Source: Cytidiella melzeri
Taxonomy: Eukaryota; Basidiomycota; Agaricomycetes; Polyporales; Irpicaceae
Length of the DNA stretch: 64,000 nucleotides
Direction: 5' to 3'
Assembly: GCA_022592445.1 (NCBI GenBank)
Contig: JABYQR010000202.1
Location: 19,033 to 83,032, forward strand
Shown: piece by piece, positions 32,247-44,085 of the stretch
Position numbering within the stretch: the stretch's first letter is position 1
Layout: the number at the start of each line of letters is the position of its first letter
Position numbers and translations under genes: made by a program
The notes under the pieces: generated by a model
The model's input: only the letters and a program-made list of their open reading frames with translations
Databases searched by the model: none
What the model was told of the DNA's origin: nothing

Positions 32247-34101
32247 ATGGACAACCTCGTCGCCATTGGCGCAGGCCTCGGGCTTCGCGCCCTTATTGAT
32301 GCTGTCGCGCACGAAACTGTCCAAGCCACCGCACTGGTTGGACTCTGGGAGGGTGTCGTTCTCAACCATTTCATGGGCAAGTTTCCCTCCTCAATCGACC
32401 CATATCTAGCCTTTGGGCTCAGACAGTTTGTCGACTTCTTGTTCACGCAAAGCCTCATGAGGACGATGATCGTCATGCTATGGACTGGGCTCGGGATGCT
32501 GCTAGCAGATGTCGCCGTTCAGATGTCGGCAGACAGACGGTTCAGGAGGTTATGGAGACGAATAACACGTAGGTTCTCATTATACTCTTTGGCGGGTAGC
32601 TACGCTCCTTCGCGGTCTACCCGCGTGCGATTCTTCGAGATTCCAGGTTCATCCTCGACTGCAGGTTCGCGCACAACTACGGCCATTAGCCCTGACTCTC
32701 ACCTACGTCCAACTACCACACCTGTCCCGGGTCAGTTTGACCAGTGGTCGGTGGTATCTGGGCCTCCAAGAACCACGCCTGAATCCTCAACGGGGACAAA
32801 CGACTCTCCTTCTCGAACTCCTACAGAGGCAGATCACTACGATGTGCCCTCGCGCCCACGTACGCCCTCTGAACTAGAATATCTCACTCTGCCTGTCATA
32901 CCAGATGTTCCCGAACCGACCCCTTCGGCACCCGTTGCTGGACCATCCTCACGTCCACAAATCAATATCGATGTCCGTCCACGAGATATTACCCCCCGAA
33001 ATTCTTTCCGCGACAAACACACAAAGGCCAAGGCTGCTTACGACCTCGATGACAAACCCGCTGTCAACTCGGGACTCACAACTCCGACGAGTAATCCTCG
33101 TTCACCACTAGACGACGAAGACCGTCCTCGCGTACACTCTGGTCTTACCACTCCCGAACATTTGACCGTGCCTCTCAAAGTGCCTGTTCCAGAGATACCT
33201 TCATCTACCGCCAAGACACCACTCAAGCAGCCCAACCCTGTACAAGCTGCCCCCGTACGCTTAACGCTTGCTGCCCCTTCGCCTACCGTTGTACTCCCTC
33301 AGCCACTGCTCACACCGATGCGCATACCACCCGTGTCCGAAATACCCAACATTCCTACACCAGATGATACATTGTTGGCGAGAGCTGAGAACCGCACTCC
33401 TCCGCCGTCCTTCCAAGAGGCGCTCAGGGCGCCGAGCGTCGTCCCAGACGACGTCAGCTCGGTCGGGGAGAGTGTCATCGCGGGCAAACGGAACACTATC
33501 ATCGCTAAAGCAGATGAGCTACGTAAACTAGCCAGGGATGCAGAGGCGGAGAGGGACAGGCTGCGGAACGAGCTGAAGAAGGCGGAGAGAGAGAAGCGGC
33601 ATTTAGATATTGTTTGCTTGCAAGTCGAGTATGAGGAAGCGCAGGAGAATATCAATAATCTCCATGCGAAGGCAGCCAGGAGGTACTATAAAGGTGCGAT
33701 CGTACTCGACCATGATCATCGGTATAGACATAACTAACGGCAAGATATTAGCGCACAACTTGAATCCGGCCCCTCAGGAGATCGACGTCCACCGACTGAG
33801 CTCTGAAGAGGCGATTGTGCAAGTGAAGAAGGCCATACGTGATGCACGAGGGTTCGGTGCTCCTCATTTGCGTATCATTGTAGGCAAGGGTAAACACTCC
33901 AAAGACAACGTACCCGTTCTCAAACCTGCTGTCATCAGCGAGCTGCAAAAGTAAGTCACGCACTGAACCTGCGCTCATCTCAACGCTCACCTCGTCACTT
34001 CAAGGCTGCATATTGCGACAGAGCCCGATCCGAAAAACGCAGGAGTGCTCATTGTCAAGTTGCCCGCCGGGCGATTCTCCGCAGCTGGCCCTGCTTCATA
34101 A
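32247..34101 (+). CDS. Membrane-anchored Smr-domain protein
   Basis: Two introns, about 575 residues. N-terminal helices with hydrophobic stretches (LVGLWEGVVLNHFMG, MRTMIVMLWTGLGMLLADVAV) suggest membrane anchoring. A long disordered Pro/Ser/Thr region follows. A charged helix of DUF1771 type (ADELRKLARDAEAERDRL through ARRYY) leads into the Smr domain: EIDVHRLSSEEAIVQVKKAI, LRIIVGKGKHSKDNVPVLKPAV, then LHIATEPDPKNAGVLIVKL. Smr domains are nucleases or nucleic-acid binders; the DxH (here DVHRLS) and GKGxHS motifs are present. The exon junction 33693-33754 restores YYKAHNLNPAPQEIDVH. Membrane tethering of an Smr domain suggests mRNA surveillance at a membrane, which is inference. Confidence 0.85.
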
Positions 34102-34259
34102 TGCTCTTCTTTCTACCTTTATTGGGCTTTGATCATGCTATGTATCCGGAATAACTATCCCTTGTTGCTCATCTCTGCTATGTTGTACTGCTGCGATTTT
34201 GCTTACATTGATACATCCTACTTGCTGTCTTTTTGTTCAGGAAACCCAGCGCATTTCAT

Positions 34260-37200
34260 CTATCTAGCCGTAGCGAAACCTCCTGTAGATATAGACTCTG
34301 GAAGAGATCCCCCGCAATTGTCGACAGACGCCTTGTCCGCAGTGAGCTCAATGACAATATCTCCTCCCGCCTTGAACGCGTCGTAAAAATCAATGTGGCA
34401 CCGCGATGCCGCAGGTGTTCCGTTGATGGTGATGTTGGCGACGTAGGCGGCGACGTTCTTTGGGATGGTTTGTTTCACTGAGCGAGGGTCGAAGCCTTTG
34501 GTTGTGACCGTCGTGCTGACATTCAGATAGCTGTTGTGGATGGTGTATTTGGGGATGAACGGCGAGAGGACGAGAAGTTCTGTCGATGATGGAACTGCCA
34601 AAAAAAAATCATCGAAGAGGCCGCTGGACTCAGATACTCTAGAATATAATATGAGGTGATGGTGACAGTACCTGGGTAGAATCCGAGAAGGTGCCAGACG
34701 AGAAGTGTGGCCATGGCGGCTTGGTCATCGTTCCCCGGAATTCCTGCGGGGGCTACGGAGTAGAGGATCCATCAAGCAGTGCACAGAGAACGGTTGTGTT
34801 CAGGCGATACTTACTGATATCGAAGTTTGAGAACACGACGTCACGGACGCGGTCGACCGAGAGCGTCGGGTGGTTAGCATAGTGGTAACCTATTGGAGTC
34901 TGCGAGAGATGTCAGAACAAGAGACGGGTGAAGGTAAAGTCAGAATCGGTACCTGGAACGAGGGCTCGTTGCCAGCCTCGTAGTAACCGGCCTGCACAGG
35001 CATAGCCGTTAGCATGAATATACAGTGGTCCGTGTGACTCGTTGCTCACCTCAAAGAAGTGGTCAAGCCGTTCCACAAAGGTGTCCTTGAGAGAGGATAT
35101 CAGCGACATCACAATGTATATTGTGTACTACGAACGTTTCCGCCCATCAATTCGATGAGGTGAGCCGTATCGTGCGGTGCGAACCTACACAGGGCCCTGT
35201 CATTCATTTCACTTCTTCCAAGAGTCCAGCAGGCTCACCAACTGTACTCCCACGAGGAGGATTCGTAGAAACCGACAGTGTTGTCGTCTTGCAACGAGCA
35301 ACTGCGGCTCGAGTTATCTTGCGGGCTGCAATCGACTGGGTCGGTGAAGTCAAAGGTTCCGTTTGGCCACCGTTTCTGTGCGAAACCTGTGAGACATAGT
35401 ATGGTGAGTCTGGCATCAGAGTGCAGAATCTACTGCGAGAGCCGACTTTTGAACCCGTCGCTTTCAACATTTCCATCGAATACGTTGCGATAGTTCTTTG
35501 AACATGGTCGTCAGAATGGCATCGTGATAGCAAGAGTGCAGCGTACCAATGAACGCTCAGTGAATGTCTGGACATCTTGCGTCTTGTTCATGAGCTAGAG
35601 GCTACGTCACAACGGGTCTCATCTGCGAGAGAAGTTAGGAATATCCATACCAGCGCTACTTGACGTATTGCAAAGTCTTCAAATGCATACTGTCGAGCCG
35701 ACATTCAAGTTCAGCGCACAGTCTGGAGAAAGAAATTTTATACCTCAAGTGTTCGGCTGCCCTCCCGAGTCTGTCGACCGACGCTGTTTGTAACAAGTGC
35801 GGAAGCAGGGACGTAGCCGTATTGACTGTCCGGCAAGATCGCTCAGCACCTGCGCGAAAATATAGCCCATTGGGAATAGAACACTGACATGTACGCATCC
35901 GCCTGTCGACCCTCAATGTCCCAATTCGGTGGTGTCAAATTCCCATCGGCCAACATAGCTGAATACAAGTCGTCCAGATCAATACCCAGAGCAGCCGCTT
36001 GTTCGTGATAAGCCACAGCGAATTGCCCTACGATTGGATCTGCACTCGAACCTGCAAGATAGCAAAAAAATCAGTTTGAACCAACCTTATAAGACTTGTG
36101 ACGAAGCGCAAATCCTTACCTCCTTGTGTCCAGCCACGAACGTGGTTGGCGCGGCATTCGGGCATCCAGCCGTGTACTCTCCAGGCGTCGATGTAGCTGT
36201 CGACAATCTGAGAAAACTCTACCGGCGATGTAAGAGACATCAATGGATAGAATGTGCGGAATGTGTCCCAGCTATGCTCATGATCAGGTTGGGCAGCACT
36301 ACAAGCAAGCACAATGCACTCACCTGCAATAAAGGGAGTCAAAATACTGGTGAGTAGTATCCGCGAACGGTCCCTGAGTCTCCTCGGTGGCATTATTCTA
36401 GACATGCATAAGACCGTCGTGTTCTGGAGATCATGTCCATGATACCAGGAGGCACTCACCGGTGTCAGGAAAGATCTGTAAAGAGACGAGTATAACATCT
36501 CAGTGACGTTCAATGGCGTGTTCGCAACGTCGACCTCAATCTTGCTGAGCTTCTCGTTCCAAAGCGCCTGTGACTGCGCCACGATTTCGTCGAAAGAGGA
36601 GGTGCCGATTTCTGACTCGGCATTGCTGCAAGCTTGAGCCGTCGATTTGAACGAAACGCCGACTCGGATGAGCACCTCCTGGGGTGTCCCCGAGAACGAG
36701 AAGAGGGCACCGGACTGATATACTCCTCCAATGAGGTTGCGCGTGAAGTTCAGCTGAGTTTGACCTAGCCCCTTTGCGTCAAGTCCGTTTCTGTGCGTGG
36801 CCATGTCAGCAATACGAACAGCGCACAAATTAAGACGTACGTGTCCGCTGTCCAAACACCAAACTCGTCCAAAGTCTGGTTTCCTCCATTAGTCACATCG
36901 TAGCAGGCATATATCTCGTGGAAAAAGCTTCCTGGACCCCAACTGGAAGATACACGTTAGTCACTATTCAAACTCCAATTAATGCGCGTGTGGTCGCCCA
37001 CCTGGTACTCCACAAGCCGCCCAAAGTAATTCTCCCCTGTTGCGGATCGATGTTCATAGATCCTCCAGCAAACGTACCAGGGAGATCGTTTGCAAGGTCC
37101 AGGACAAAGTACGGCTTAGACTTCTTCGGGAAAGTGAAGCGTTCCAACCCGGCGCGACGTGTAGAGGTCGCCTCCATCTTGATCCCGTTCTCCAAAGTCA

Positions 37201-37947
37201 ACGAAAAGTAGCCCGGATAGGCATCCTGACCAGGACAACAGACTCAGTAGATAGTAACACTTTCGCAGGCAGAAGGAGCTCGTCTACATCGGTATTGTTC
37301 TTGCGGAACGTCTCGCGAGCTTCCAGCGAAGTGGTGCACGTATCGAACCCGCCAGGACATAACATTGGCATTATCTCAAAATTTCCGTAAGAGCCTATGT
37401 GGAAACTTTCAACACAGCGCCATCAAGCGGAATTTTGGAGCGAACCTGAGGAAGCACCAGTACCACTGTCGTGCAGAGGGCTCATTCCACGAATAGTCTG
37501 GGTATTGTCCGTGATGTAACCTGTATGATTGTTCGCGTATTGTGCCAATACGAAGCATGATACTCTGCTTACCTGCTGGGGCATAGCCGGTCATGTCGGT
37601 TGTGATTTTGACCTGAGGAACGCGATCGATTCATTTGACACGCAGACTTCGAACACACAACGTTCTCTTACCATGCCGAAAGGAATTGAAGCACCGGGGC
37701 TAGCACGCGCATATTCTCAGCTTTATGAAACCTTGAGACGAGTCTTTACTGACCAAACATCCCCGAAGTTATCTGTCCCAATGAAGACATTCACGAACTG
37801 CGTGTAGTCAATCTCACTGGAGGATACGTTGGCTGCAGCCTTGATAGCCTGGGTGATCCTCTTTTGAACCTGTGGAGAGGGCTGCGCCTGAACCAGGGTT
37901 GCAGCCCAGATCAGAGTAGAGAGGATGAAGGCTAGTCGTGTAGCCAT
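34260..37947 (-). CDS. GH92 family alpha-mannosidase, secreted
   Basis: Calcium-dependent exo-alpha-1,2-mannosidase family; it trims mannans or N-glycans outside the cell or in the secretory path. The start at 37947 gives the signal peptide MATRLAFILSTLIWAATLVQA. Spliced segments follow family order: FVNVFIGTDNFGD, CPGASIPFGMVKI, GMSPLHDSGTG, YGNFEIMPM, then the beta-sandwich (FVLDLANDLPGTFAGG, GLWTPSFGPGSFF). The catalytic (alpha/alpha)6 part follows, with GIPGNDDQAAMATLLVWHLLGFYP near 34690-34745, the family GNDD motif. The C-terminus is GGDIVIELTADKASVDNCGG. More than ten introns; roughly 800 residues. Some internal exon edges (35100-35950) are approximate. Confidence 0.88.
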
Positions 37948-38483
37948 CTGAGCTTCAGGTAGCGTCGACTACAGAGGGCCTGAATGGATGCCCTTTTGTA
38001 GAGCTCGAGATAGTGCAGCTCGTCCAGATCTGCGAACTAGACAAGTTCGCTCCCTGTTGCTGCTGTACCTGCTAGTCACGAAGGTGTGAAAGCAGCCACA
38101 TGAGCAGCCGAGTCGCGGAAAGCGATATGCGACCGGGCGAATGCACTCGCGACCGCATGCAACGACCTGGACAGAAGAAAGGAAGGATTGTCGGATAATA
38201 ATTGGGAGACACCGCGTGACGGCGATTCCATGTATTTTCGCGTTATGTACATGTATTTGGTCGAGAAGCAGCGACGGTCCAGCTGGTCGCCCCCTTATAA
38301 CGTAGTGGGTCTGCTACGGTCGCGGTGCGCACGTGCAAGGTCGACAACCGATATATTCTGGTTGACGGGCAGCGACTCACGAGACTAGGCCGTCAGCTGA
38401 GATCAGTATGTCTATAACCCACATTTTCTCGAAAGACAGTGACGTTACCTTCTGAGAATGCCGCTCTATCGCTGCACAGCTCT
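37948..38483. other. Intergenic, nothing recognised
   Basis: The 5' flank of the mannosidase gene and the 3' flank of the peptidyl-tRNA hydrolase gene. No supported frame, repeat or RNA gene. Confidence 0.4.
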
Positions 38484-39195
38484 TCACCTGCCCTTCTTCA
38501 CAATCTGCTCAAGAGCCTGCACGACCTTGTCCACCCCTTCCCCGTCCCAGTCCCAATATTGCTTCTCAAACGATGGCAACCTCCCAAGCACATAATCGGC
38601 CACGTTCCCCTCGCCCCTTCCTATGCCGATGCGAATCCTATGAAAGTTCTTCTTACCCCCCAACGCTTCTATGACACTCCGGATGCCATTGTGCCCATTG
38701 GCAGAACCGCCGAGCCTCGGAGAAAGTGTGGCTGGGGCGTGCGATAAGGAATCATGGATGACGACGAGAGAAGACAAGGATGTTCGTGTGGTTTGAAGCG
38801 CCTGCAGGACACATGGGCCGGAGAGATTCATCAGATTTTCTGTTGGTATCCCACATCAGCGACATCCGTGGGTCGAACGTTGAGGCGTTCAAGTCTCCAA
38901 AGAGGAATGCACACTTGTAGGGGTACTCACTCGGCTTCAGTAGAGTTACCTCTACAGCTTCGCCCTCCAAGGACAATTTACCCGTACCACCTTTCCCTCC
39001 GAGTGACAGGTCAGGCTTACACTGAATACCCAACCTTGAGGCAAGTGAATCAATCACAAGGTGCCCTACGCTGCCTGTCGGTCAGTTCTGTGAGCTTGTG
39101 AGGTAGGAACAGCGGGTTCGATGGACTTGCCTGTGTCGCGTGAGCGGATATGGAAGATTTCCCAAGCCAACAACTAGCAGCTGAGGCGCATTCAT
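38484..39195 (-). CDS. Peptidyl-tRNA hydrolase (bacterial Pth type, probably mitochondrial)
   Basis: Releases tRNA from stalled peptidyl-tRNA. Three exons. Exon 1 from 39195 is MNAPQLLVVGLGNLPYPLTRHS. Its intron (39071-39130) has a GC-AG pair (CACAG|GCAAGT ... GGCAG|CGTAGG) that restores the catalytic RHSVGH. A second intron near 38843-38924 begins GTGAGT after LLKP and ends CAACAG, giving KNLMNLSGPCV (the Pth KPxTxMNxSG motif). The last exon has VVIHDSLSHAPATLSPRLGG-SANGHNGIRSVIEALGG, FHRIRIGIGRGEG, VADYVLGRL. The active-site Asn, His and Asp residues of the family are in place. Bacterial origin via the mitochondrion is general knowledge of the family. Confidence 0.9.
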
Positions 39196-39378
39196 GGTTG
39201 TAGCGTTTGAGTTACGGCGGATGTGAGCAGCGCGCTGTGGACGTCGTGGTTGGCGACCAAGATACGTTCATGATAAAGACGCCAGATGAAGCGCCCTTGA
39301 ACGAGGCGCATCGTCACCGCGTACTTGAGTATTGACTGCCACCTCATCCTTGCCTTGTCTTTCACTACCTGGGCTGCA

Positions 39379-40060
39379 ATGGCTCTCCTTCTTACCATCT
39401 TCTGTCTGGTCTTTGTAACTGAACTCATTTCGTGGATAGGCAAGTCTGTCTTACTCGACCTTGTCAGTAGCCATAGTACACGTCCTACGTTCTGCACTGA
39501 CACTCTTTCCGTACCGCTCTAGGTATACGCTGTATACCTACGCGTCTTTTACTCTGCAAAAGTGGCACAGCAGCGAAAGCTCAAATCCGAGATACTTGTG
39601 AACAAGAAAGAGCTATTGCAGACGAGTGCGCAAGATCAGTTCGCGAAATGGGCCAAGCTGAGGAGAAGCGTCGACAAGGGGCTGTCTGACCTGGAGAAAC
39701 TGAGTAAGTGCATTCCATCATGTCAACCACGAGAACTGTCTAACGTCTGCTGTAGACGGTGAACTCTCCTCTACGAGATCATCGTTCTCTATGAAGTTCA
39801 ACTCGGCTCTATGGTTTTTCACCGGAGGCCTTCAGTTCCTCGTTGGTTGGTGGTATCGAAAAACCGCCGTATTCTACCTCCCGCCAGGATGGTTCGGGCC
39901 GCTGACGTGGTGGCTTTCCTTCCCCTTTGCGCCATCGGGCTCTGTGAGCTGTGGGATCTGGCAAATGAGCTGTAGGAGAGTGATCAAGATTGGAGAACGT
40001 GTGGTTAAAGAGCTTGTGGCAGGTCGGTTTGCGCTTGCTGTACGACATTCTTTGCGTTGA
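39379..40060 (+). CDS. GET1: GET1/WRB tail-anchored protein insertase subunit
   Basis: ER membrane receptor subunit that accepts tail-anchored proteins from Get3. About 190 residues, three exons. Helix 1 is [21 protein letters not shown], then after the intron at about 39463-39521 [20 protein letters not shown]. The cytosolic coiled coil [35 protein letters not shown] carries the family hallmark [14 protein letters not shown]. Two more helices follow ([41 protein letters not shown]). The start is chosen by family length. Confidence 0.9.
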
Positions 40061-40450
40061 CTTTGTTAATTCCTAAGTCGGGCCTGTTTCCTCTGCGCGA
40101 TCGGGAGTCGAGGAGGTAGCTGCAGACAGCAAGCAAGAGTGATAGCAACGTGCTCGCGTCGTTTCAAAGCTCTGTAAACCACGACCTCGATGTGCGTATG
40201 TACATGTATGTACATGAGAAGTTGCAGTGGTTACAATTTGCGGGACTCCGTGGTGTCGGCCGAACGGCGTCTGGTCACGGCGTCCGGACATGTGATTGAT
40301 CTTGAAGGTATGACGTTCCGTGGACGACCACCGAAAGTCTCGGTCAATTCGACGGGTTGCAGCGGCGTGCCGCCATCTCACAAAACACTATATATACCTT
40401 TCCACCAACCTCCCCGTCCCCTATCACCTCCTTCGTCGCTTTCTCACACA
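40061..40450 (+). promoter_or_regulatory. Malate synthase promoter with TATA box
   Basis: An octamer TATATATA at 40389-40396 lies 55-62 bp upstream of the malate synthase ATG and is followed by a C/T-rich leader (CCTCCCCGTCCCCTATCACC). This is a canonical fungal core promoter layout. No carbon-catabolite element could be assigned with confidence. Confidence 0.6.
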
Positions 40451-42365
40451 ATGGCACCCACAGGAGTCCAGATTCTCAGCAAGGAGGCAGGGGCAGCTCA
40501 AAGCCAGATTCTCACTGACGACGCGCTCAGCTTCCTCGCTGCCTTGCACAGAACCTTTGACAAGACACGTCAGAGTCTCTTGGTCGCTCGGACGGTGGCC
40601 CAGCAACGCCTGGACGCAGGCACTCCTCTCGACTTCCACTCCGAGACTGCTCACATTCGCGCCGATCCTTCCTGGATATGCGCACCTCCGGCCCCTGGTC
40701 TGGAGGACAGAAGAGTCGAGATCACAGGCCCCACAGACAGGAAAATGGTCATCAATGCTCTGAACAGCGGGGCAAAGACGTTCATGGCGGATTTCGAAGG
40801 TGCTACAGTTTTTGGTTTCCGGTGTCATAGTGTGCTAACGTTCTTCATTGGCAGACTCAAATTCACCTACATTCTCTAATTTGCTCAATGGCCAAGTCAA
40901 TCTCCGAGATGCTATCAGGCGTCAGATCGACTTTGAGACAGGAGGCAAGCCGTACGAGTTATCGAAAACTCCAGCTGTTCTTATCGTCCGGTATGACGCG
41001 CTCCTTTTCAAGTTTTCAGCTATGTATGTTCACACTATCATTGATGCAGACCTCGTGGATGGCATCTAGACGAGCCGCGAGTTCTTGTTGACAACGAACC
41101 TGTTTCCGGGTCAATCTTCGACTTTGCTCTGTACTTCTTCCACAACGCGAAGGAACTCATTTCACGTGGCTTCGGTCCATACTTTTACCTCCCCAAGATG
41201 GAACACTACAAGGAAGCCCGCCTCTGGAACGACATTTTCAACTTTTCGCAGTCCTACATCGGTCTGTCCCATGGAAGAATCCGTGCGACCGTCCTCATCG
41301 AGACTCTTCCTGCTGCCTTCCAAATGGAGGAGATTTTGTTCGAGCTCAGGGAGCACTCGTCAGGTCTGAATTGTGGGCGGTCAGTCAAATTCTTTTGATC
41401 GAGAACTGGCGGGCGAAACTGATAATGTATGACTGTCAGATGGGATTACATCTTCAGCTTCATTAAGCGTAGGCGCGCGGATCACACGGCTGTTTTGCCT
41501 GACCGCAAGGAAGTGACTATGGAGGTGCCATTCATGGACGCCTACGTTCGTCTTCTCATACAAACTTGCCATAGGTCAGCCCATCGTGTATGTCAGCTGT
41601 TGCATGCCACTAAACTGTTCATCCTCGTTAGGCGCAAGGTCGCTGCCATGGGAGGAATGTCAGCACAGATCCCTATCAAAGATGACCCGAAGGCGAACGA
41701 AATTGCCATGGCCAAAGTTCGCGCGGACAAGCTTAGGGAGGTCACGAATGGACATGACGGAACATGGATTGCTCATCCCCTCATCAACAAAATTGCCATG
41801 GACATCTTCAACGAGCACATGCTGGGCCCCAACCAGGTACAATTATTACGGTCTCATCTTTAAAAGTGGGAGTTCTGATGTCTTGAATTTTTTCCAGTAC
41901 CATGTCCGTCGTGAAGACGTCAAGGTCACAGCCGCTGACCTCTTGAACACCTCTGTCCCCGGAAAGATCACCGCTGAGGGTATCCGCGGGAGTGTCGCTA
42001 CGTCTCTATCCTATAGCGCTGCCTGGGTCAGTGGCAATGGCTGCATCCCTCTCAACTATCTCATGGAGGACGCTGCGACGGCTGAGATCACTCGCGTACA
42101 GCTGTGGCAGTACGTCAAGTACGGTTCGCGCGTGTCAGACACGGGAGAGATCGTCACGGCCGAGTACATTGACAGGATCGTGGACAAGATCGTTCCGACG
42201 CTGAAGAGCGGGGCGGTGACGGAGAAGAACTTGGGTCTTGTTGCGAGTTATTTGAAGAAGCAGGTTAGACAGGAGTGGCCGAGTGAGTTCCTGACGAGCG
42301 ACTTGATGCCGTATCTGGCGATTGCGGATGGGTGTCCCGAAAAGTGGCAGCGGAGCGTCTTGTGA
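40451..42365 (+). CDS. Malate synthase (glyoxylate cycle)
   Basis: Condenses glyoxylate with acetyl-CoA to malate, allowing growth on acetate, ethanol or fatty acids. Spliced segments in family order: [80 protein letters not shown] (signature), [94 protein letters not shown]. About 545 residues and six introns. It ends in QRSVL; at this position most fungal and plant enzymes have a peroxisomal PTS1 such as SKL, so targeting may be weak or absent. Confidence 0.94.
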
Positions 42366-42837
42366 GTTTGTACAGCTTGAAGATGGGACCAGGGTCGCGA
42401 AAGGCTTTTCTCTTTTTATGTATCAGTACGTAGGGTTCGGTAGTATTGGCAACTCTTGTGTAGGTAACAAGCATTATATGTGTATTACTAGATAAATGTC
42501 TTCCGTTGTCTTCAAAGTGATATTCATGGCTGTCGAATTGCCAGAGGTGTTGCTAAGTCAAGTAAGTTGGTGGGTTTGAACCGTACGTACGATGTTGTTG
42601 TCCTGCTCTCAGCATCCTCTCCCGCGCTCAATTATCGAGATTTCGTATCAGTCAGGTAAATCATATTAGACTGCGAAATGCACGCCTATGCCAGATACTT
42701 TGACGAGGAGCGCTGAGTAATGATATCGATACCTGGTAGGAAATGCATATTCATACTAGTAGCGGGCTAGTATACAATGGGACGAGAAACGATGCAGACA
42801 ACATAGCGGGGGACATACAACCACTCGAAAACTCGAA
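42366..42837. other. Intergenic, nothing recognised
   Basis: Convergent 3' flanks of malate synthase and the disrupted F-box gene. No gene or repeat found. Confidence 0.4.
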
Positions 42838-43400
42838 TCAGAAGTACCGAGCCCAAATGTCCGGCCAGAAGTTGAAACGAACCTCCACGTTCCTCTCCAC
42901 CAAAGCCGACACGCGCTGAGAGACAAAGGCCCACACGTCGGATTCGCAAAGGCTACCAGGTTTGATGTACGAGCGGCGACGAAAATTAGCCCCCATGAGG
43001 CTCAAATCAACCTGCTCGAGTGAAGGGAACTTGACTTTGGATGCTAAAAGTCTTACGATGGCGTCCAGTTCGATGCTGGAGAGAGTCTCCTCGAGCGAAG
43101 TTTTGGTACAGGAGAGGTTGATGATGATGCATAGGGATAGCCGTTTGAACATTGGGGAGTTTATGGTGCGGAGGGTGAGTGCGGCGAAGTTTGGAGGTGT
43201 AAAGCCTTCGTCTTGGTATTCGAATATGAGGTGTTCGAGTCGGGTGTTGTACGAGAAGTCAGGAGAACCGCGGAATTTGAGGTGCGGGTCTGAGTCCAGT
43301 GGGAAAAACCGGAATAAAACGTGATCGTCAAGAGTGAATGCAATGTGAGAACGATAGACATCGTACCGTTGCGAAACTCACGCTTCGTAGGAGAGTATAG

Positions 43401-43700
43401 TGGAATACCCGCGGCAGCGGGAAACACTCGAAAGAACAAGCACGAGATATATTGGGAAAACTTCAACGTCGGGACGAAAGGAATCAGGTCGAGTACAGGA
43501 GTATAGGAAGATAACGTACCTTCAACGTCGGGACGAAAGGAATGAGGTCCGTCGACGCTGAAGGCAATGAGGTTTTATACATAATCAGAGCAGACGGCGG
43601 GGACGAATAAGAATGTGGGAAAAGATATGAAGACGTGTTACATAAGCTGATTGTCCAAATCTGGAAACTGTATATGTTGTAACCCACGGCCAGGGTTACA
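43401..43700 (-). repeat. 3' LTR of the chromovirus
   Basis: 300 bp. The element-strand 5' end is a perfect 8-bp inverted repeat, TGTAACCC...GGGTTACA, at 43678-43700 with a 7-base loop. Inside are two direct copies of TTCAACGTCGGGACGAAAGG (43462-43481 and 43521-43540), each followed by AAT(C/G)AGGTC. Confidence 0.95.
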
Positions 43701-44055
43701 CTCCTTCCCCTTCGGAAGAATTCGCTTCCGGGTTGGAAGCGCCAGGAAAACCATTCTCGCGCAGGAAGTCGTCGAGAGGCGCAAGGTCGTCAACCTTACT
43801 TCCCGCAAGCCATTCGTCGTGGTCAGGACCGTAACCACGCCAGCGTACGAGGTATTGGAAACCACGGCCAACCTTTCGACGATCCAGAATACGCTCCACA
43901 ACGTGCTCCAACCCATCTGGTGTGGCAATAGGACCAGGTTCCTCGTGTTCACGTTCGGGAAAGAGAGACGGGTCGTTCTGCACGAAAGGACGCAGGAGGG
44001 AAGCGTGGAAAGTGGGGTGGATACGCATTGTCGCAGGTAAGTCTAGTGTATACAC
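43696..44055 (-). CDS. Chromodomain tail of the chromovirus pol, after an in-frame stop
   Basis: Same frame as the 44086-48312 pol frame, from which it is separated only by one TAA (44086-44088) that falls where related elements have Tyr in RFDGPY. It contains HPTFHASLLRPFV and a chromodomain (GLEHVVERILDRRKVGRG, YLVRWRGYGPDHDEWLAG), which tethers integration complexes to modified histones. It ends at the edge of the 3' LTR. It is translated only if the TAA is read through. Confidence 0.85.
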   Translation of the reverse strand: MYTLDLPATMRIHPTFHASLLRPFVQNDPSLFPEREHEEPGPIATPDGLEHVVERILDRRKVGRGFQYLVRWRGYGPDHDEWLAGSKVDDLAPLDDFLRENGFPGASNPEANSSEGEGV

Positions 44056-44085
44056 AGAAGATTCCGGGTGCGCTTTAACGATAGT

